Shown piece by piece: positions 27,401-36,396 of a DNA stretch of 64,000 nucleotides. Origin of the DNA: Himantopus leucocephalus (Eukaryota > Chordata > Aves > Charadriiformes > Recurvirostridae). The stretch spans positions 6,508,998 through 6,572,997 of the forward strand of contig RSEF01000019.1 of the NCBI GenBank assembly GCA_003993805.1, written 5' to 3'. A model generated the notes under the pieces. That model was given only the letters and a program-made list of their open reading frames with translations, searched no databases and was not told the origin of the DNA. Position numbers and translations under genes: made by a program. Each line of letters opens with the position of its first letter. Positions within the stretch are counted from its first letter, which is position 1.

Positions 27401-30400
27401 TTCTCGTCACTACAGTATAAGGTTTTTTTAATAAATTGCAACTATTAAGTAAATCCCGGAAAATGGTTTAGTTGGAAGAGACCTCTAAATATCGCTAATT
27501 TGGATCCCTTTTCTAATAAAATTTTCTTCTTCCTCAGGTTCATCAAAGGTTTTATTTACCGGAACCACCCTCGCTGCCCAGAGAATGAGTATTTCCTTGA
27601 TTACATCCGCTTCTCCTTCCTGATGAACCTCAAGCGTAATTTACCAAAAAATGTTTTGGACAAATCGTGGCCAACTCCTCCCCCATCACTCTGTGAGGTA
27701 GGCACAACTGCACCAGGGCCAGGCGAATCACACTCAGGATGGAGGAGGCTGGTGGCAGTGTTGAAGACCACGGGCCACCAAAGGCCTGAGGGGACCCTCC
27801 TGCTATGAGAGAAGAACGAACCAGGTTCTCGCTCAAGTTCCACGTTGCATTAGCATCTCTGCTAATAGAATTAACCCAAACATCGTCACATAGGTGTAAT
27901 TAGCATATCTGTAACATCATTAGAGCTACACTATTGAAAGTTCTTGAGAGGGTGGTGCTGCTGCAGCACCCTTTTGTTCTGGTTTTCTCATCCATTTCTG
28001 AAATTTTCTTCCCTTTTTCTCTGAACAAATTAAGTTCCCTCTGGACAGTTAAATGGGCTGCAGTGAGGATGTGGCTGCCCATGAAGAACACATTACACTT
28101 CCTCTATTGCCATTATTATTTTGCATCCGGCAGAATTGGTTTTTTATCTGATCAAAACAAAATATTGCAGAAAGTGCCAGTGATCTTATCCAAGGGTCCT
28201 TTGTTGGGATTGCAGGTAGAGCTGGAAGCAAGGAAGGGCATAGCAAGGTGAAGTGGGGTGCCTCTGGTATTCACTCACCAGTCCAAAGCAGGTGGAGGAT
28301 GTTGCAGGGCAAACTCTCTTAGAAAGGTGGAAAATAAACTTCCTTCTACTTTATTTTAGAAGCAACGCTCAGTAATGAAACAGCATTTGAGTTCAGCAAT
28401 GCATTTTCTGCAGTTGCTTCTCATCTCTCTCCACTGTTTGAATTGGTTTGTCAGGAATTTTGAGCTCTTTTCATTTACTGTGCCATTTCTTCTTCAGGCA
28501 TCGCAGCTCCTGCGACAGCTGTGTATGCAGAACATGGTCTGGACCTACTGCAAGAGAATCAGCCCGGAGTGGAAGCAGCAGGTACGAGACAACTTTACGT
28601 CATTTCACAAACTACGCTGGTGTTCCCCAGAACAGGAGGGGGTTCTCAGCATTAGTTATTGTAAGAAATGAAGGAGGGGAGCAGCTGGATGGGAGGGACA
28701 AGGGTCCTGCTATGGGCAGCGGGGCACAGCAGCAGTGCTCTTGAATCACTGCATTCTTCCATGGTTGGTTAACAATTCCCCAGGAACGTTGGGTTTGGGT
28801 TTTTTTTTTTAGGTTAGAGACAAAAAACCTAAAAGACTAGAATGGTGCATTAAATAAAAGAAAAAATGTTATATGAATATTTCAATACATACTATTTAAG
28901 CAGTGGTGTTGTGTATCCATGCCCCTATAAAATTTCTATACTGAAAGGCCCCATTATTCTTCCCATGGAAGACAAAAATGTAAGAAGCTGCATTATTCTG
29001 GTTGTACCAGACAAAGTAGAGGGCAAGAATCCTGTAGACACAAAACTAGTCATTTTCCAAACAGAGAAGTTACATGAACAGTTACAGCTGCTGTTCTAGC
29101 TAAAAAGAATAAAAATGATACTGAGATTTGATTCATCTTAGTTGTGGAAAGATAGGGGGAATTTTTTTTACATTAAAAAAAAGGCTCAGTGAAGGGACAG
29201 AATAGGAAAGGTATACATTAAACAATTTAATGTATGTGTTGGGAGATGATAGTACTAGTTGCCATTAAGCTTTTTTTTATTGCATAGAATATCATAGTGC
29301 TTATGAAGGCCTGCAAAGTATTAAGCACATGTAATGAAATGCTGTAGATTAGTTAGTGGCTGAGCCTGTGATTAAGGACACAGGATTAATACCAGCCATT
29401 ACTGAGCTGGAGGTGGAAACTCAGCAGACGTGTTCTTTTCCCCAGCAAACCAGACTCCCTTGAGTATCTTTTATCCACATTTTTACCTGTAAATCATCTC
29501 AGGTACTTCATCCTGTGTAACAGCACCCATAAGATGGCATTTGCCCTAAATAAAGAAGGGGGCGTTCCTGTTTCCTCGGTCACTGGTTTTGTTCTTATTC
29601 TGAAGGAGCACAGGCTGGGAGCTAAGAGCGCAGGTCATATGTACAGTGCGTGGCGGCTGGCTCCTGGAATACTGCCACCCTGAAAGGGACCAAAGGTTTC
29701 TGGTGACTAACCATCTGAACCAGCGCTCCCAGGGCAATCTGAGAACTAATGGAATTGTACAGGCGTAGATGGGAGAGCTGTAACGAATGTGTTATGCAGT
29801 CACTAATAAGGACATAACTTTTTTCAGTACTTCAAGTAAAGATGTTGACTAGCTGAAAGGCTGCAGGGGGGAAAGAAAAAAAATAATCAATCCGAAACAT
29901 GAAGAAAGCCATATGCAGTAGAGCAGAAGAACAAACTGTTCATCTTGAGAACGAGGTTAAGAGAATTGCTGCAGTGGGAGAGTTCTGAGGCTTTTTAAAC
30001 ACGGGCATTATCAAAATCCAGAGACTAGATGCCATATCCAGATAAATTCAAACCAGAAATATGATGCATACTTTTGAGATTAAAGGGAGGAAAAAAAAAA
30101 AAAAAAAAAGAACTACTTTTCTACCCTGAAGATAGGGTAACTGCTGAAAATGTAAGGGATGGACAGAATATTTTGGGTAATTTTGTGACTAGTATGATTC
30201 ACAACTAGATGATGACTGCCAAAAAGAAACAAAAAGGGAGCATCTCTTTTAAGACAAATTTATCTTTTTATTAATAAGAATTTTTACACTAAACAAGACT
30301 ACATCTTTTGTCCTTGCAGTTGGAACAAAAAGTAATTGCCAGTGAGATTTTCAAGGGTAAAAAAGACAACTACCCTCAGAGTGTTCCTAGACTCTTCATC

Positions 30401-33400
30401 AACACTCGACTTGGTGAGTAGGTGTTGCCGAGTTTAACGGGAAGAAGGAGAGGGGGGATTAATCTACTCTTTTCTTGCTAGAAATTTCTTTTCTGACCCC
30501 CATCTCTGTGGTTTTAATACAGGTAATGAAGAGATAAATGCTAAAGTCCTTCAGGCTTTAGAAAATGAAGCAATTAAGGTGAGATATGTGTCCTAATACT
30601 TTTGTGAAGCTTTTAGAGTTACACAGCAGAATATGAGATTAGATTTCTGAAGAAAATACAGCAAGAATTTTACATTATATTACATTTGTAATACCTTAGA
30701 AGACAGTCTATGGGAATAGCTGATGGCTCAGAAGTACGATGTGGAGATTTGGGCAAGTTTAATTATGTCAGTTAAGAACTGAAAGGGTTGCGGCTGGCAT
30801 GGCTGGAGAGAAAAGGAGAAACCCACACAGACTGAAACTAAACCTGCCTTTTTCGAGCCCACAGTCAGACAGCTGTAGTCATCCAGTTATTGTTCAGGAC
30901 TCCTCTAGGTCAGCAGAGGCGGCTGTGGCAGAGCTGAGAATAGGACTCAAAAGAACCGTCTCCATTCCCGGTTTGCCAACCCCTGGTCGGTACCTCCTGC
31001 AAGCTCTCCAGGCTAGAGGGAAGGCAGCTGACAATTAAACACAATGCATTTTTAGCACTGTTAACACTTATTTCAGTATGCAGTTCCTGTGATCAAGTAC
31101 GACCGGAAAGGATACAAAGCAAGAGCGCGGCAGCTGCTTCTTACCCAGAATGCGGCCATCATAGTTGAAGAATCCAAAATCAAACAACGGATCGACTATG
31201 CCAATCTGACAGGTAAGAAGAGGAACATAAATGGGGTTTGGCTCACCCGACTGAAGTCAGACTTCACCTTGGCTACAGTTAAATAGAAGAATAACCAATT
31301 TGTCTTTGTCCTGGACCAGAAGGGAATTATCTGATACTGACAAGCGTTGAAACCGAGTTTTTTCTAAAATTCAACTCCTTAAAATGTCACAAGAATTACT
31401 CAATTCATCTCCCCCAGACCTCCTCCAAAGTCATTTCCCAATTGCGCATCTCTGCCGCAGGGGAGTTATGCCATTATTACACAGCAGCTGCCTGGGACGC
31501 TGCTACAGCTTTCAGCCCTCTAAATATCTGACACGGACCTGATGGTTTTAGAGGGGAACGTGGTCAGACAGAGAAAACTGCTGAGTCTGGTGCATTGTAG
31601 CCATTACTTGGCTTTGTCTGAAACTTCTCACTTCACAGCTCCAGCTCTGCTACAGTTCCTCTTTACAGCCAATTTTGGTGCTAATCATTTCTGTGTTAGC
31701 CTGATGCAACTACACTGCATTTGTAACTGTCGCCCTTTGAAGTGGTTTCCAAGGGCAACACTAATTTGGGGTTCTGTGACTCCTGTAAGCCGCTATTATG
31801 GCAGAGATGTATGTTTATCTCTACTAGGGCTGGGCTAGCTCAATTTAAATAGCTAATCCAGTTTGTATCTAGTGTCAAGATGTTAAACAAAGCCCAAAAA
31901 TAAACGATGGAAGAAACAGACACTCCTGAAACACAGTGCAGTGCTCCTTAACTAATCCCTACCCCCCTGCCCCAGGGAGAGGATTTTTTTAATTTAGCAA
32001 ACACGAGCTNTGAGCAATTTGTGACAGAGGCTGAGCCTCCTGCTTACTGCACAGGCAGAAGGTGCTGCTGGCTGGATGAATAGAAGTGCTGAATTCAGAG
32101 CCCAAGTCGGTCGCGGTGCAGCAGAATGAGAACCTCCAGCAGCCCAGGACTGGATCTGCGAGGACCGATACACCAGCAAGTGGGTGTGGGTTCAGCCTGC
32201 CCCAAACCTAGCTGCAGGGCAAGCCAGGAACTCGCAGCAATGACAACCGTCTGGAGCCAAGCTCCTACCGCAGCGCTGGCCTTTCTTACCACAAGGGGCA
32301 GGACATGGAAGACAACAGCGACCACATTGTTCCAATTGTCCTTCTTCATACCGCAGTAATTGCGCCACTCATCCACCCAGAATGATGTACCTGTCCAGTG
32401 GGTGCTGAAAAGTAACATTTTGGTCATAGGTCCCTTAACTAGCCAAAGTAGCTCTTTTTCAAGTCCAGGAGGGCTATGACAGTTTGTAAACAGGCATTCT
32501 TCCTACTTCTGATGGACAGAGGCATCTGAAAGTTTCTTTTCCACCTTAAAGAGCACAGTTATAAGCTGATTGTCTGTCACCTTGCAGCCTCTTCAGCCTC
32601 TCTGCTGTCGTGTTAGCGCAGCGCTTCTGTGCAGCTTCTCAGCTGTTGGGTTTCTTGGCGTGAGAACAACAGTTGCTGTGTTCCTGGGAGAGGTTCTGAA
32701 ACACGTGCAAGAATCCTCCTACAGCCATGCTGGGTGTCAAATGGCCATTCTCTATTGCAGGCATCTCCGTCAGCAGCCTGAGCGATAACTTGTTTGTGCT
32801 CCACGTGCACTGTGAGGATAACAAACAGAAGGTAATGGGACTCATCCATCCTTCCTCCAGTCACCTCTAGAAAAAGTTTTCAAGGCAGAAAGAGCAGAAG
32901 ATCCAGCTGGGGCGTGTGGGGAGGGCACACAGGGTGACACGTATGTAACTATTTTGTGCCAGCTCTAAGCAGTATTTCACTTTTATTTACTCATGCTCAC
33001 AGATGGGGTTCACCAGTGACTCGTTCACCGACAGGATTGGTGCTGTCCCTTGCCCCCATTCCCAATACCCTGTAAATAAACTGCCACAGGTGCAGTGTGA
33101 CCCACAGCTGTGGCCCCAGAGATCTCCAGCAAGCCTGGTCCTCTTGGAGAAGTGTTTTTCCATGCTGACTTATGGAGACAGTTCTGTCCCCGTTAATTAT
33201 AGTGTAATCATTTTGGTGTACTGACACTGTCTCTTTTCCCTCCCAGGGAGATGTTGTACTTCAGAGCGACCATGTGATCGAGACACTAACAAAAACAGCC
33301 ATGCAGGCAGACAAAGTCAATAACGTCAACATCAACCAGGGCAGGTGAGTGAAGGAAAGTCCCTCTCAGGAGCTGCTTTGTTTTTTCTTGCCTTGGTTCT

Positions 33401-34823
33401 GAAGAGAGCTCTCCCCTTCAGCATTAAAGGGCTACAGAAACATACCTATACAACATCAAAATGTACCTAGCGCATCTTAACTAAGGCTCAATTTCCCTGA
33501 ACAAGCAGATCTGTTGCAGCTAAGCATCAATACAAAGCAGCCACTTGTGCAGGAAAAGGGTAAAACTAAGCTAGCGGAGAGGTCACACACACTCATCAAA
33601 TTTTACACCTTTCTCTTCGCAGCATAAAGTTTACAGTTGGGCAAGGCAAAGAAGGCATAATTGACTTTATATCGGGATCAGAACTGCTTATAGCCAAAGC
33701 CAAGAATGGCCATCTAACAGTGGTGAGTACAGGCCGGGGTTGGTAAGAGAGGGTAGTTCACTTACAGTGGAGCCAAACCCAGATTTTGGCATTAAACTGT
33801 ATTTGCAGCAGACAGACACGTGCCACATGACTTTCGTGCTGAATGCACTGCCCTGGTCTACCAGCCTTTTCCCCAGTTGGAACTGTGCATTGTCCTTCTC
33901 TTCCTGCAGTCTCCAGAGACCACCAGGCTTACTCAAACTCATCAAGTGACTGTCCTATCACTCACTTTTTCCCCCTCCCCAAGATTCAGGCTTTAACGCT
34001 ATACTCTGTTCCAAATCAAATTTTAGAAAGAGGATTTAAAAACACAGGAGGCAAAAAAAATCCTCTTCCCTTCTCAGGTTGTTTGTAGTCTTCCTGCTAG
34101 TCAGATATAGTCACGCAACTGATTTACATATTGTCAGATTAAATGTTCAGAAATACTCAGACCGCGCTCACTCCTGTCCTGCTGCAGGCTGACTAGCCGC
34201 AGAACAGCGACCAACATCTCCAATTTGCTCTTTGCTGAAAGAGTCCATCCTGTGGAAGCTGCAAATGTAGCACTGCTCTATGGAATGCCTACAAACTATA
34301 TGCAGAAAAAGATCAAATTTGCATAAGCATGCTGAAATGAGGATCACTGATAAATGAGCTGCTTTATTTGCTATCAGTAACAGCAAACCAAGTAACTTCC
34401 TGGACTATGAAGAAACACATCCCCGTAGTTTTTTTCTCCAGTCTTTTCAAACCATCCCTAGGAACATTTTATTTATTTATTTTGCACCTCTCCTCCTTCC
34501 TAGGCCAGGCAAAGTCTCCTTGTACAGCTAGCCTGGGGAGAGGGTTTTAGTATCACCCCAGGAACTGGGGTGTAGGACCACTGCGGACTCCCCTGACTTG
34601 CCAAGACCCGCTTTTGTTTCCTGCTGAGAGTGGGCAACTTCAGTGCTCTGGAGTAGAGCAAACCTTACCTACTGTAGCCTGACAGCTTCATTGCACAAGC
34701 CAGTCTTTGGTACACTTTAAAGATGTTCAGGAGCCAAAACTGTTGCGGCATCTTTGTTTTCAACACACCTTCTAGCTTGTCTTTCTTCTCCTGCAGGTTG
34801 CTCCTCGTTTGAATTCTCGATGA
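3477..34823 (+). CDS. MYO1C: MYO1C, unconventional myosin-Ic (32 coding exons, complete)
   Basis: This is a class I myosin: a monomeric actin-activated ATPase that binds calmodulin light chains and links actin to PIP2-rich membranes (trafficking, tension sensing in hair cells), with a nuclear form tied to transcription. I assembled it exon by exon. Every intron is GT-AG, the frame never breaks, and the main form from the ATG at 12675 totals 1028 residues, the length of human isoform c. Domain order in that numbering: motor about 1-690 with P-loop GESGAGKT 105-112, switch [11 protein letters not shown] 157-166 and switch II DIYGFE 386-391; IQ motifs about 703-718, 726-741 and 748-767; TH1 tail to the terminal VAPRLNSR. 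Tyr61, Lys892 and Arg903, residues used in published Myo1c mutants, are all present. An acidic Glu328 sits 16 residues before DALAK (the TEDS position). Introns of 300-700 bp not listed separately hold nothing I recognise. Confidence 0.97.
3495..12644 (+). other. MYO1C intron 1 (9.2 kb)
   Basis: This is a long intron between the candidate NM1 exon and the common exon. It probably contains the non-coding first exon of the short isoform, but no CpG island or other clear promoter mark shows where. Open frames here (for example 7621-7983) have no recognisable domains. A third human start exon (isoform a) was not found. Confidence 0.6.
12645..12800 (+). CDS. MYO1C: MYO1C exon 2 (common exon with MESAL start)
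   Basis: The exon opens in frame with [10 protein letters not shown], matching the human ALGSDGVRVT segment of the long isoforms. The ATG of the short isoform follows at 12675 in a strong context (A at -3, G at +4). It encodes residues 1-42 ([10 protein letters not shown]... to ENLIY), the start of the motor domain. Acceptor TTGCAG, donor GTGAGT, phase 0 at both ends. Confidence 0.97.
13388..13503 (+). CDS. MYO1C: MYO1C exon 3 (motor, residues 43-81)
   Basis: Encodes [19 protein letters not shown] and onward, the conserved VNPY segment of the myosin motor. It includes Tyr61, the position altered in the inhibitor-sensitised Myo1c allele. It ends after two bases of codon 81 at a GTGAGT donor. 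Confidence 0.97.
13504..17045 (+). other. MYO1C intron 3 (3.5 kb)
   Basis: Contains an AT-rich patch with repeated ATTTATTTA near 14236-14265 and the duplicated stretch at the N at 14532 (listed separately). Nothing gene-like is visible. Confidence 0.6.
14417..14645. repeat. About 115-bp direct duplication around a single N (assembly join)
   Basis: The segment 14417-14531 is repeated from 14533 to about 14645, with two substitutions and small length changes in homopolymers. It lies inside MYO1C intron 3 and does not touch an exon. It has the same copy, N, copy signature as the other joins in this window. Confidence 0.85.
17046..17244 (+). CDS. MYO1C: MYO1C exon 4 (P-loop exon, residues 81-147)
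   Basis: Carries the nucleotide-binding P-loop GESGAGKT at 17116-17139 (residues 105-112) followed by [10 protein letters not shown], and ends at SNPVLE with a GTAACT donor. The exon and the next ~600 bp are locally GC-rich, which explains long but meaningless antisense open frames over it. Confidence 0.97.
17245..18146 (+). other. MYO1C intron 4
   Basis: The first 600 bp are GC-rich and free of - strand stops in two frames. The rest is ordinary intron. I see no domains in either antisense frame and no repeat. Confidence 0.6.
18147..18227 (+). CDS. MYO1C: MYO1C exon 5 (switch I, residues 148-174)
   Basis: Encodes [10 protein letters not shown] followed by the switch I motif [10 protein letters not shown] (157-166), then MDVQFDYR. 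Phase 0 at both ends, donor GTAACT. Confidence 0.97.
18990..19169 (+). CDS. MYO1C: MYO1C exon 6 (motor, residues 175-234)
   Basis: Encodes [19 protein letters not shown] and the [16 protein letters not shown] signature common to myosin motors. Sixty whole codons, phase 0 at both ends. Confidence 0.97.
19375..19473 (+). CDS. MYO1C: MYO1C exon 7 (motor, residues 235-267)
   Basis: Encodes [15 protein letters not shown] to NDNEVE; 33 codons, acceptor TTTTAG, donor GTAAGA. Closely parallels human GQCAKVSSINDKSDW. Confidence 0.96.
19706..19819 (+). CDS. MYO1C: MYO1C exon 8 (motor, residues 268-305)
   Basis: Encodes [19 protein letters not shown], the conserved VLHLGN helix of class I motors, through QIKYLAR. 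Thirty-eight codons, phase 0. Confidence 0.97.
20379..20450 (+). CDS. MYO1C: MYO1C exon 9 (motor, residues 306-329)
   Basis: Encodes [18 protein letters not shown] and IAKGEE. Glu328, near the end, lies 16 residues before DALAK, the TEDS position. Vertebrate myosin-I is expected to carry an acidic residue there. Confidence 0.96.
20746..20865 (+). CDS. MYO1C: MYO1C exon 10 (motor, residues 330-369)
   Basis: Encodes [19 protein letters not shown] and the [13 protein letters not shown] stretch typical of myosins. Forty codons, phase 0. Confidence 0.97.
21097..21179 (+). CDS. MYO1C: MYO1C exon 11 (switch II, residues 370-397)
   Basis: Encodes [16 protein letters not shown] then DIYGFEVF, the switch II motif at residues 386-391. 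It ends two bases into Ser397 at a GTTTGT donor. Confidence 0.97.
21885..21990 (+). CDS. MYO1C: MYO1C exon 12 (motor, residues 397-432)
   Basis: Encodes [17 protein letters not shown], the most conserved helix of the motor after switch II, to ESEGIA. Acceptor TTGCAG, donor GTAAGA. Confidence 0.97.
22376..22456 (+). CDS. MYO1C: MYO1C exon 13 (motor, residues 433-459)
   Basis: Encodes [18 protein letters not shown] to GIISIL. Twenty-seven codons, phase 0. The following intron carries a CR1 insertion that begins only 34 bp after the donor. Confidence 0.97.
22491..22900 (-). mobile_element. CR1 LINE 3' fragment in MYO1C intron 13
   Basis: About 400 bp of well-preserved CR1 3' sequence in reverse orientation. 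The + strand opens with CATAGAATCATAGAAT, then the CCTGCCATGGGCAGGGACA and TCTTCTCCAGGCTGAACA blocks of the family. It is the best-preserved transposon copy in the window and lies antisense to MYO1C, as non-disruptive intronic copies often do. There is no intact reverse transcriptase. Confidence 0.95.
23105..23196 (+). CDS. MYO1C: MYO1C exon 14 (motor, residues 460-490)
   Basis: Encodes [19 protein letters not shown] to NHPHFLT, with Thr490 split AC|G at a GTGAGT donor. Confidence 0.97.
23197..24333 (+). other. MYO1C intron 14
   Basis: A 1.1-kb intron. Short open frames only; no repeat or conserved element recognised. Confidence 0.6.
24334..24428 (+). CDS. MYO1C: MYO1C exon 15 (motor, residues 490-522)
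   Basis: Encodes [17 protein letters not shown] and the [12 protein letters not shown] motif near the actin-binding region. Gly522 is split G|GT. Confidence 0.97.
24648..24694 (+). CDS. MYO1C: MYO1C exon 16 (motor, residues 522-537)
   Basis: A 47-bp exon encoding [15 protein letters not shown], with NNDLLF conserved across class I myosins. Acceptor TTCCAG, donor GTGAGT. Confidence 0.96.
24977..25057 (+). CDS. MYO1C: MYO1C exon 17 (motor, residues 538-564)
   Basis: Encodes [19 protein letters not shown] to KKRPET, the loop 2 region that contacts actin in class I motors. Twenty-seven codons, phase 0. Confidence 0.96.
25244..25349 (+). CDS. MYO1C: MYO1C exon 18 (motor, residues 565-600)
   Basis: Encodes [19 protein letters not shown] and the [10 protein letters not shown] block that ends the motor relay/SH region. 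Asp600 is split G|AT. Confidence 0.97.
25900..26017 (+). CDS. MYO1C: MYO1C exon 19 (converter, residues 600-639)
   Basis: Encodes [19 protein letters not shown] then [18 protein letters not shown], the SH1 helix and start of the converter. Arg639 is split AG|G. Confidence 0.97.
26227..26340 (+). CDS. MYO1C: MYO1C exon 20 (converter, residues 639-677)
   Basis: Encodes [17 protein letters not shown] to QEEYKMGR. The donor is GTTAGT, slightly off consensus but a valid GT, and the frame through Arg677 (CG|A) is correct. Confidence 0.96.
26522..26598 (+). CDS. MYO1C: MYO1C exon 21 (converter to IQ1, residues 677-703)
   Basis: Encodes [19 protein letters not shown] followed by VRKQSLA, joining the converter to the lever arm. 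Ala703 is split G|CA. Confidence 0.97.
26753..26821 (+). CDS. MYO1C: MYO1C exon 22 (IQ1, residues 703-726)
   Basis: Encodes [17 protein letters not shown], a calmodulin-binding IQ motif of form xxxQxxxRGxxxRK. Donor GTATGA. Confidence 0.97.
27246..27330 (+). CDS. MYO1C: MYO1C exon 23 (IQ2 and start of IQ3, residues 726-754)
   Basis: Encodes [17 protein letters not shown], the second IQ motif, and WAVETIRR at the start of the third. Donor GTGTGT. Confidence 0.97.
27461..27505 (-). mobile_element. Short CR1 3'-end relic in MYO1C intron 23
   Basis: About 45 bp resembling the CR1 tail (AATGGTTTAGTTGGAAGAGACCTCTAAAT) in reverse orientation, without the terminal octamer repeats. Short but specific in wording. 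It ends about 33 bp before the exon 24 acceptor. Confidence 0.6.
27538..27697 (+). CDS. MYO1C: MYO1C exon 24 (IQ3 end and TH1 start, residues 754-807)
   Basis: Encodes [19 protein letters not shown] then [17 protein letters not shown], ending PTPPPSLCE. This is the start of the basic myosin tail homology 1 domain. Fifty-three whole codons plus one base. Confidence 0.97.
27698..28497 (+). other. MYO1C intron 24
   Basis: An 800-bp intron with no repeat or conserved feature that I recognise. Confidence 0.6.
28498..28581 (+). CDS. MYO1C: MYO1C exon 25 (TH1, residues 808-835)
   Basis: Encodes [18 protein letters not shown] and ISPEWKQQ, the TH1 segment containing the class I [18 protein letters not shown] signature. 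Twenty-eight codons, donor GTACGA. Confidence 0.97.
28582..30319 (+). other. MYO1C intron 25 (1.7 kb)
   Basis: AT-rich intron with a 19-base A run at 30091-30109. A 77-codon open frame (28866-29099) shows no known domain and is treated as chance. Confidence 0.6.
30320..30413 (+). CDS. MYO1C: MYO1C exon 26 (TH1, residues 836-867)
   Basis: Encodes [19 protein letters not shown] and [12 protein letters not shown]. The [16 protein letters not shown] block is nearly invariant in Myo1c. Gly867 is split G|GT. Confidence 0.97.
30523..30578 (+). CDS. MYO1C: MYO1C exon 27 (TH1, residues 867-885)
   Basis: A 56-bp exon encoding [18 protein letters not shown]. It is less conserved than its neighbours but in frame, with consensus splice sites. 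Confidence 0.95.
31077..31212 (+). CDS. MYO1C: MYO1C exon 28 (TH1 PH-like lipid site, residues 886-931)
   Basis: Encodes [18 protein letters not shown] and [15 protein letters not shown] to IDYANLTG. Lys892 and Arg903, the PIP2-binding residues described for mouse Myo1c, fall at exactly the same numbers here. Confidence 0.97.
31213..32760 (+). other. MYO1C intron 28, contains N at 32010
   Basis: A 1.5-kb intron. The single N at 32010 is the only one of five in the window without obvious duplicated flanks. No gene or repeat recognised. Confidence 0.6.
32761..32831 (+). CDS. MYO1C: MYO1C exon 29 (TH1, residues 931-954)
   Basis: Encodes [19 protein letters not shown] and NKQK. Acceptor TTGCAG, donor GTAATG. 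Confidence 0.97.
33247..33344 (+). CDS. MYO1C: MYO1C exon 30 (TH1, residues 955-987)
   Basis: Encodes [19 protein letters not shown] to NVNINQG, with Ser987 split AG|C. Confidence 0.97.
33623..33722 (+). CDS. MYO1C: MYO1C exon 31 (TH1, residues 987-1020)
   Basis: Encodes [19 protein letters not shown] and [14 protein letters not shown]. Donor GTGAGT, phase 0. Confidence 0.97.
33723..34796 (+). other. MYO1C last intron
   Basis: A 1.1-kb intron with an ATTTATTTATTT tract near 34470. Otherwise featureless. Confidence 0.6.
34797..34823 (+). CDS. MYO1C: MYO1C exon 32, terminal coding exon
   Basis: Encodes VAPRLNSR and a TGA stop, identical to the human C-terminus. Acceptor CTGCAG. The exon continues into the 3'UTR. 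Confidence 0.97.
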   Translation, partial: VAPRLNSR

Positions 34824-35248
34824 TAAAACGTGCCACCACCACAGGACCTTTCCCTCCACCAGCCTGACTGCACCCTATAGAATTGGCTGGACATGTTCCC
34901 AGCAAAATCCCCCCTCCTTCCTCGCTTTACTCATCCTGTTTATTGTTACCAAAGACCTGCACTTTCAGAAAAAAAAAAAAAACCCACCACAAAATACATC
35001 TTGCTTTCTTGTCTTAATACGAAAGTTCCAAAAGAAAGGCCTTCTCTTCCTTACCTTAGTGGCAAACGCATGGGTCCAACGCACTCTGAGAAACCGTGGC
35101 TCACGAGACATTCAGCTGGGCTTTGAGGGAAAGGGAGCTCTGACTCCACCAGAGTTTAAGCCTGATGGAAACGACCAAAATTTGTGCTTGTCATCGTCAA
35201 AAAGCACAATCAGAAAACAAGTAACTCTGCTGCTTTGCCAGCCAAATC

Positions 35249-35254
35249 AATAAA
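35249..35254 (+). terminator. MYO1C: MYO1C poly(A) signal candidate, proximal
   Basis: Canonical AATAAA about 430 bp after the stop codon, with a T-rich stretch downstream. Would give the short 3'UTR form. Confidence 0.5.
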
Positions 35255-35331
35255 ATGCCAAACTTTATATTCAGAAAGAATGTTTTATGAAGAATTTTGC
35301 TGAGACGTTTTGATGCTTTGTGTTACAATAT

Positions 35332-35337
35332 ATTAAA
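35332..35337 (+). terminator. MYO1C: MYO1C poly(A) signal candidate, ATTAAA
   Basis: The common ATTAAA variant, followed within 20 bp by a TTGTGT element. Confidence 0.45.
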
Positions 35338-35863
35338 GCCATATTGTGTAAATGAGTAAAACCCTGTAAATACTTTATAGCTGCGTATGAGAGATGCACT
35401 ACAAGAAATGGAGTTGACGTGGAAACTTTTATGTTTTAGATTTGGAATTTTTGTTGGTTTTAGTTTATTATTATAAGGTATTAACCTGAGAAACCCATCA
35501 TGTAACTTCTTCAGTCATCTGGATTCAAGAGATTCTTACCTTTTTTTGAAGTCACCTGTCCCATTTCTTGCTCTATAGTAGTATTTTTATACCGTAGTAA
35601 CTCTTTCATATCCACATATCCAAACAAAATGTTAAGTAATACAAACTGCAGAGGTCACCACTTCTCTGTGCTGCTCTAGCTGGAAATGAAACCTGTCATC
35701 CTTGGCCCCAGGACACGCACAGCTTTCCCTCCCACCTCGTACCTGTCTGGGAGTCACCACTGCCCCTTTCCCCTACACAGCTCTTCAGGCTCAGAGCAGC
35801 ACTTCCAAAAAAAAGTTGCTTTTCCTCTTGTTTTTAGCCATAACTGGAAGTTTGAGTTCCCAC

Positions 35864-35869
35864 AATAAA
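35864..35869 (+). terminator. MYO1C: MYO1C poly(A) signal candidate, middle
   Basis: Canonical AATAAA about 1.04 kb after the stop codon. Only a modest downstream element (AATGTTTAT) is visible. Confidence 0.35.
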
Positions 35870-36396
35870 GTTCCACAATGTTTATATAAATGCCTCTCAG
35901 TACCGCCTTAAAGAGGAAGAGATGGCGAGTTCAGCACTGCTGGCATTACTGACCAACTGCCCGCAGCTCCTTCGCATGGAAGCATCTTCCCAAGCAAGCT
36001 GTGTCACTCCGGTTCTAACCCAAAGCGAGGGGGGATACATGTTTTGAATGCTAACCGGTCTCAGGCTGCATCACAGAGGTCAATACTAAGCGCCTTCATT
36101 TAACCAAGAAGCCAAATGGCTAGAGGGTGGACAGCTACGTGTCAAATACCTGCCGACTGCACATCACAGCTCCAGCTTCCATGTCCAAGTTCTAGACCTC
36201 AAGCAGTGCATTTCGCGCCCTACTTGCCTTAGAAATCCTTCACCTTCCACCTCTGTCCTGATGCAGTAGCCACAACAGTTACAGCAAGCCCTGAATAAGA
36301 TATAACCAAACATGTTGCCACTCACGTACAATCAGCTCGGTCTCCTACTTCTTGGTTTCTGACGTGATGCAGTTATCAAACACTGCCCAGGCCTGG

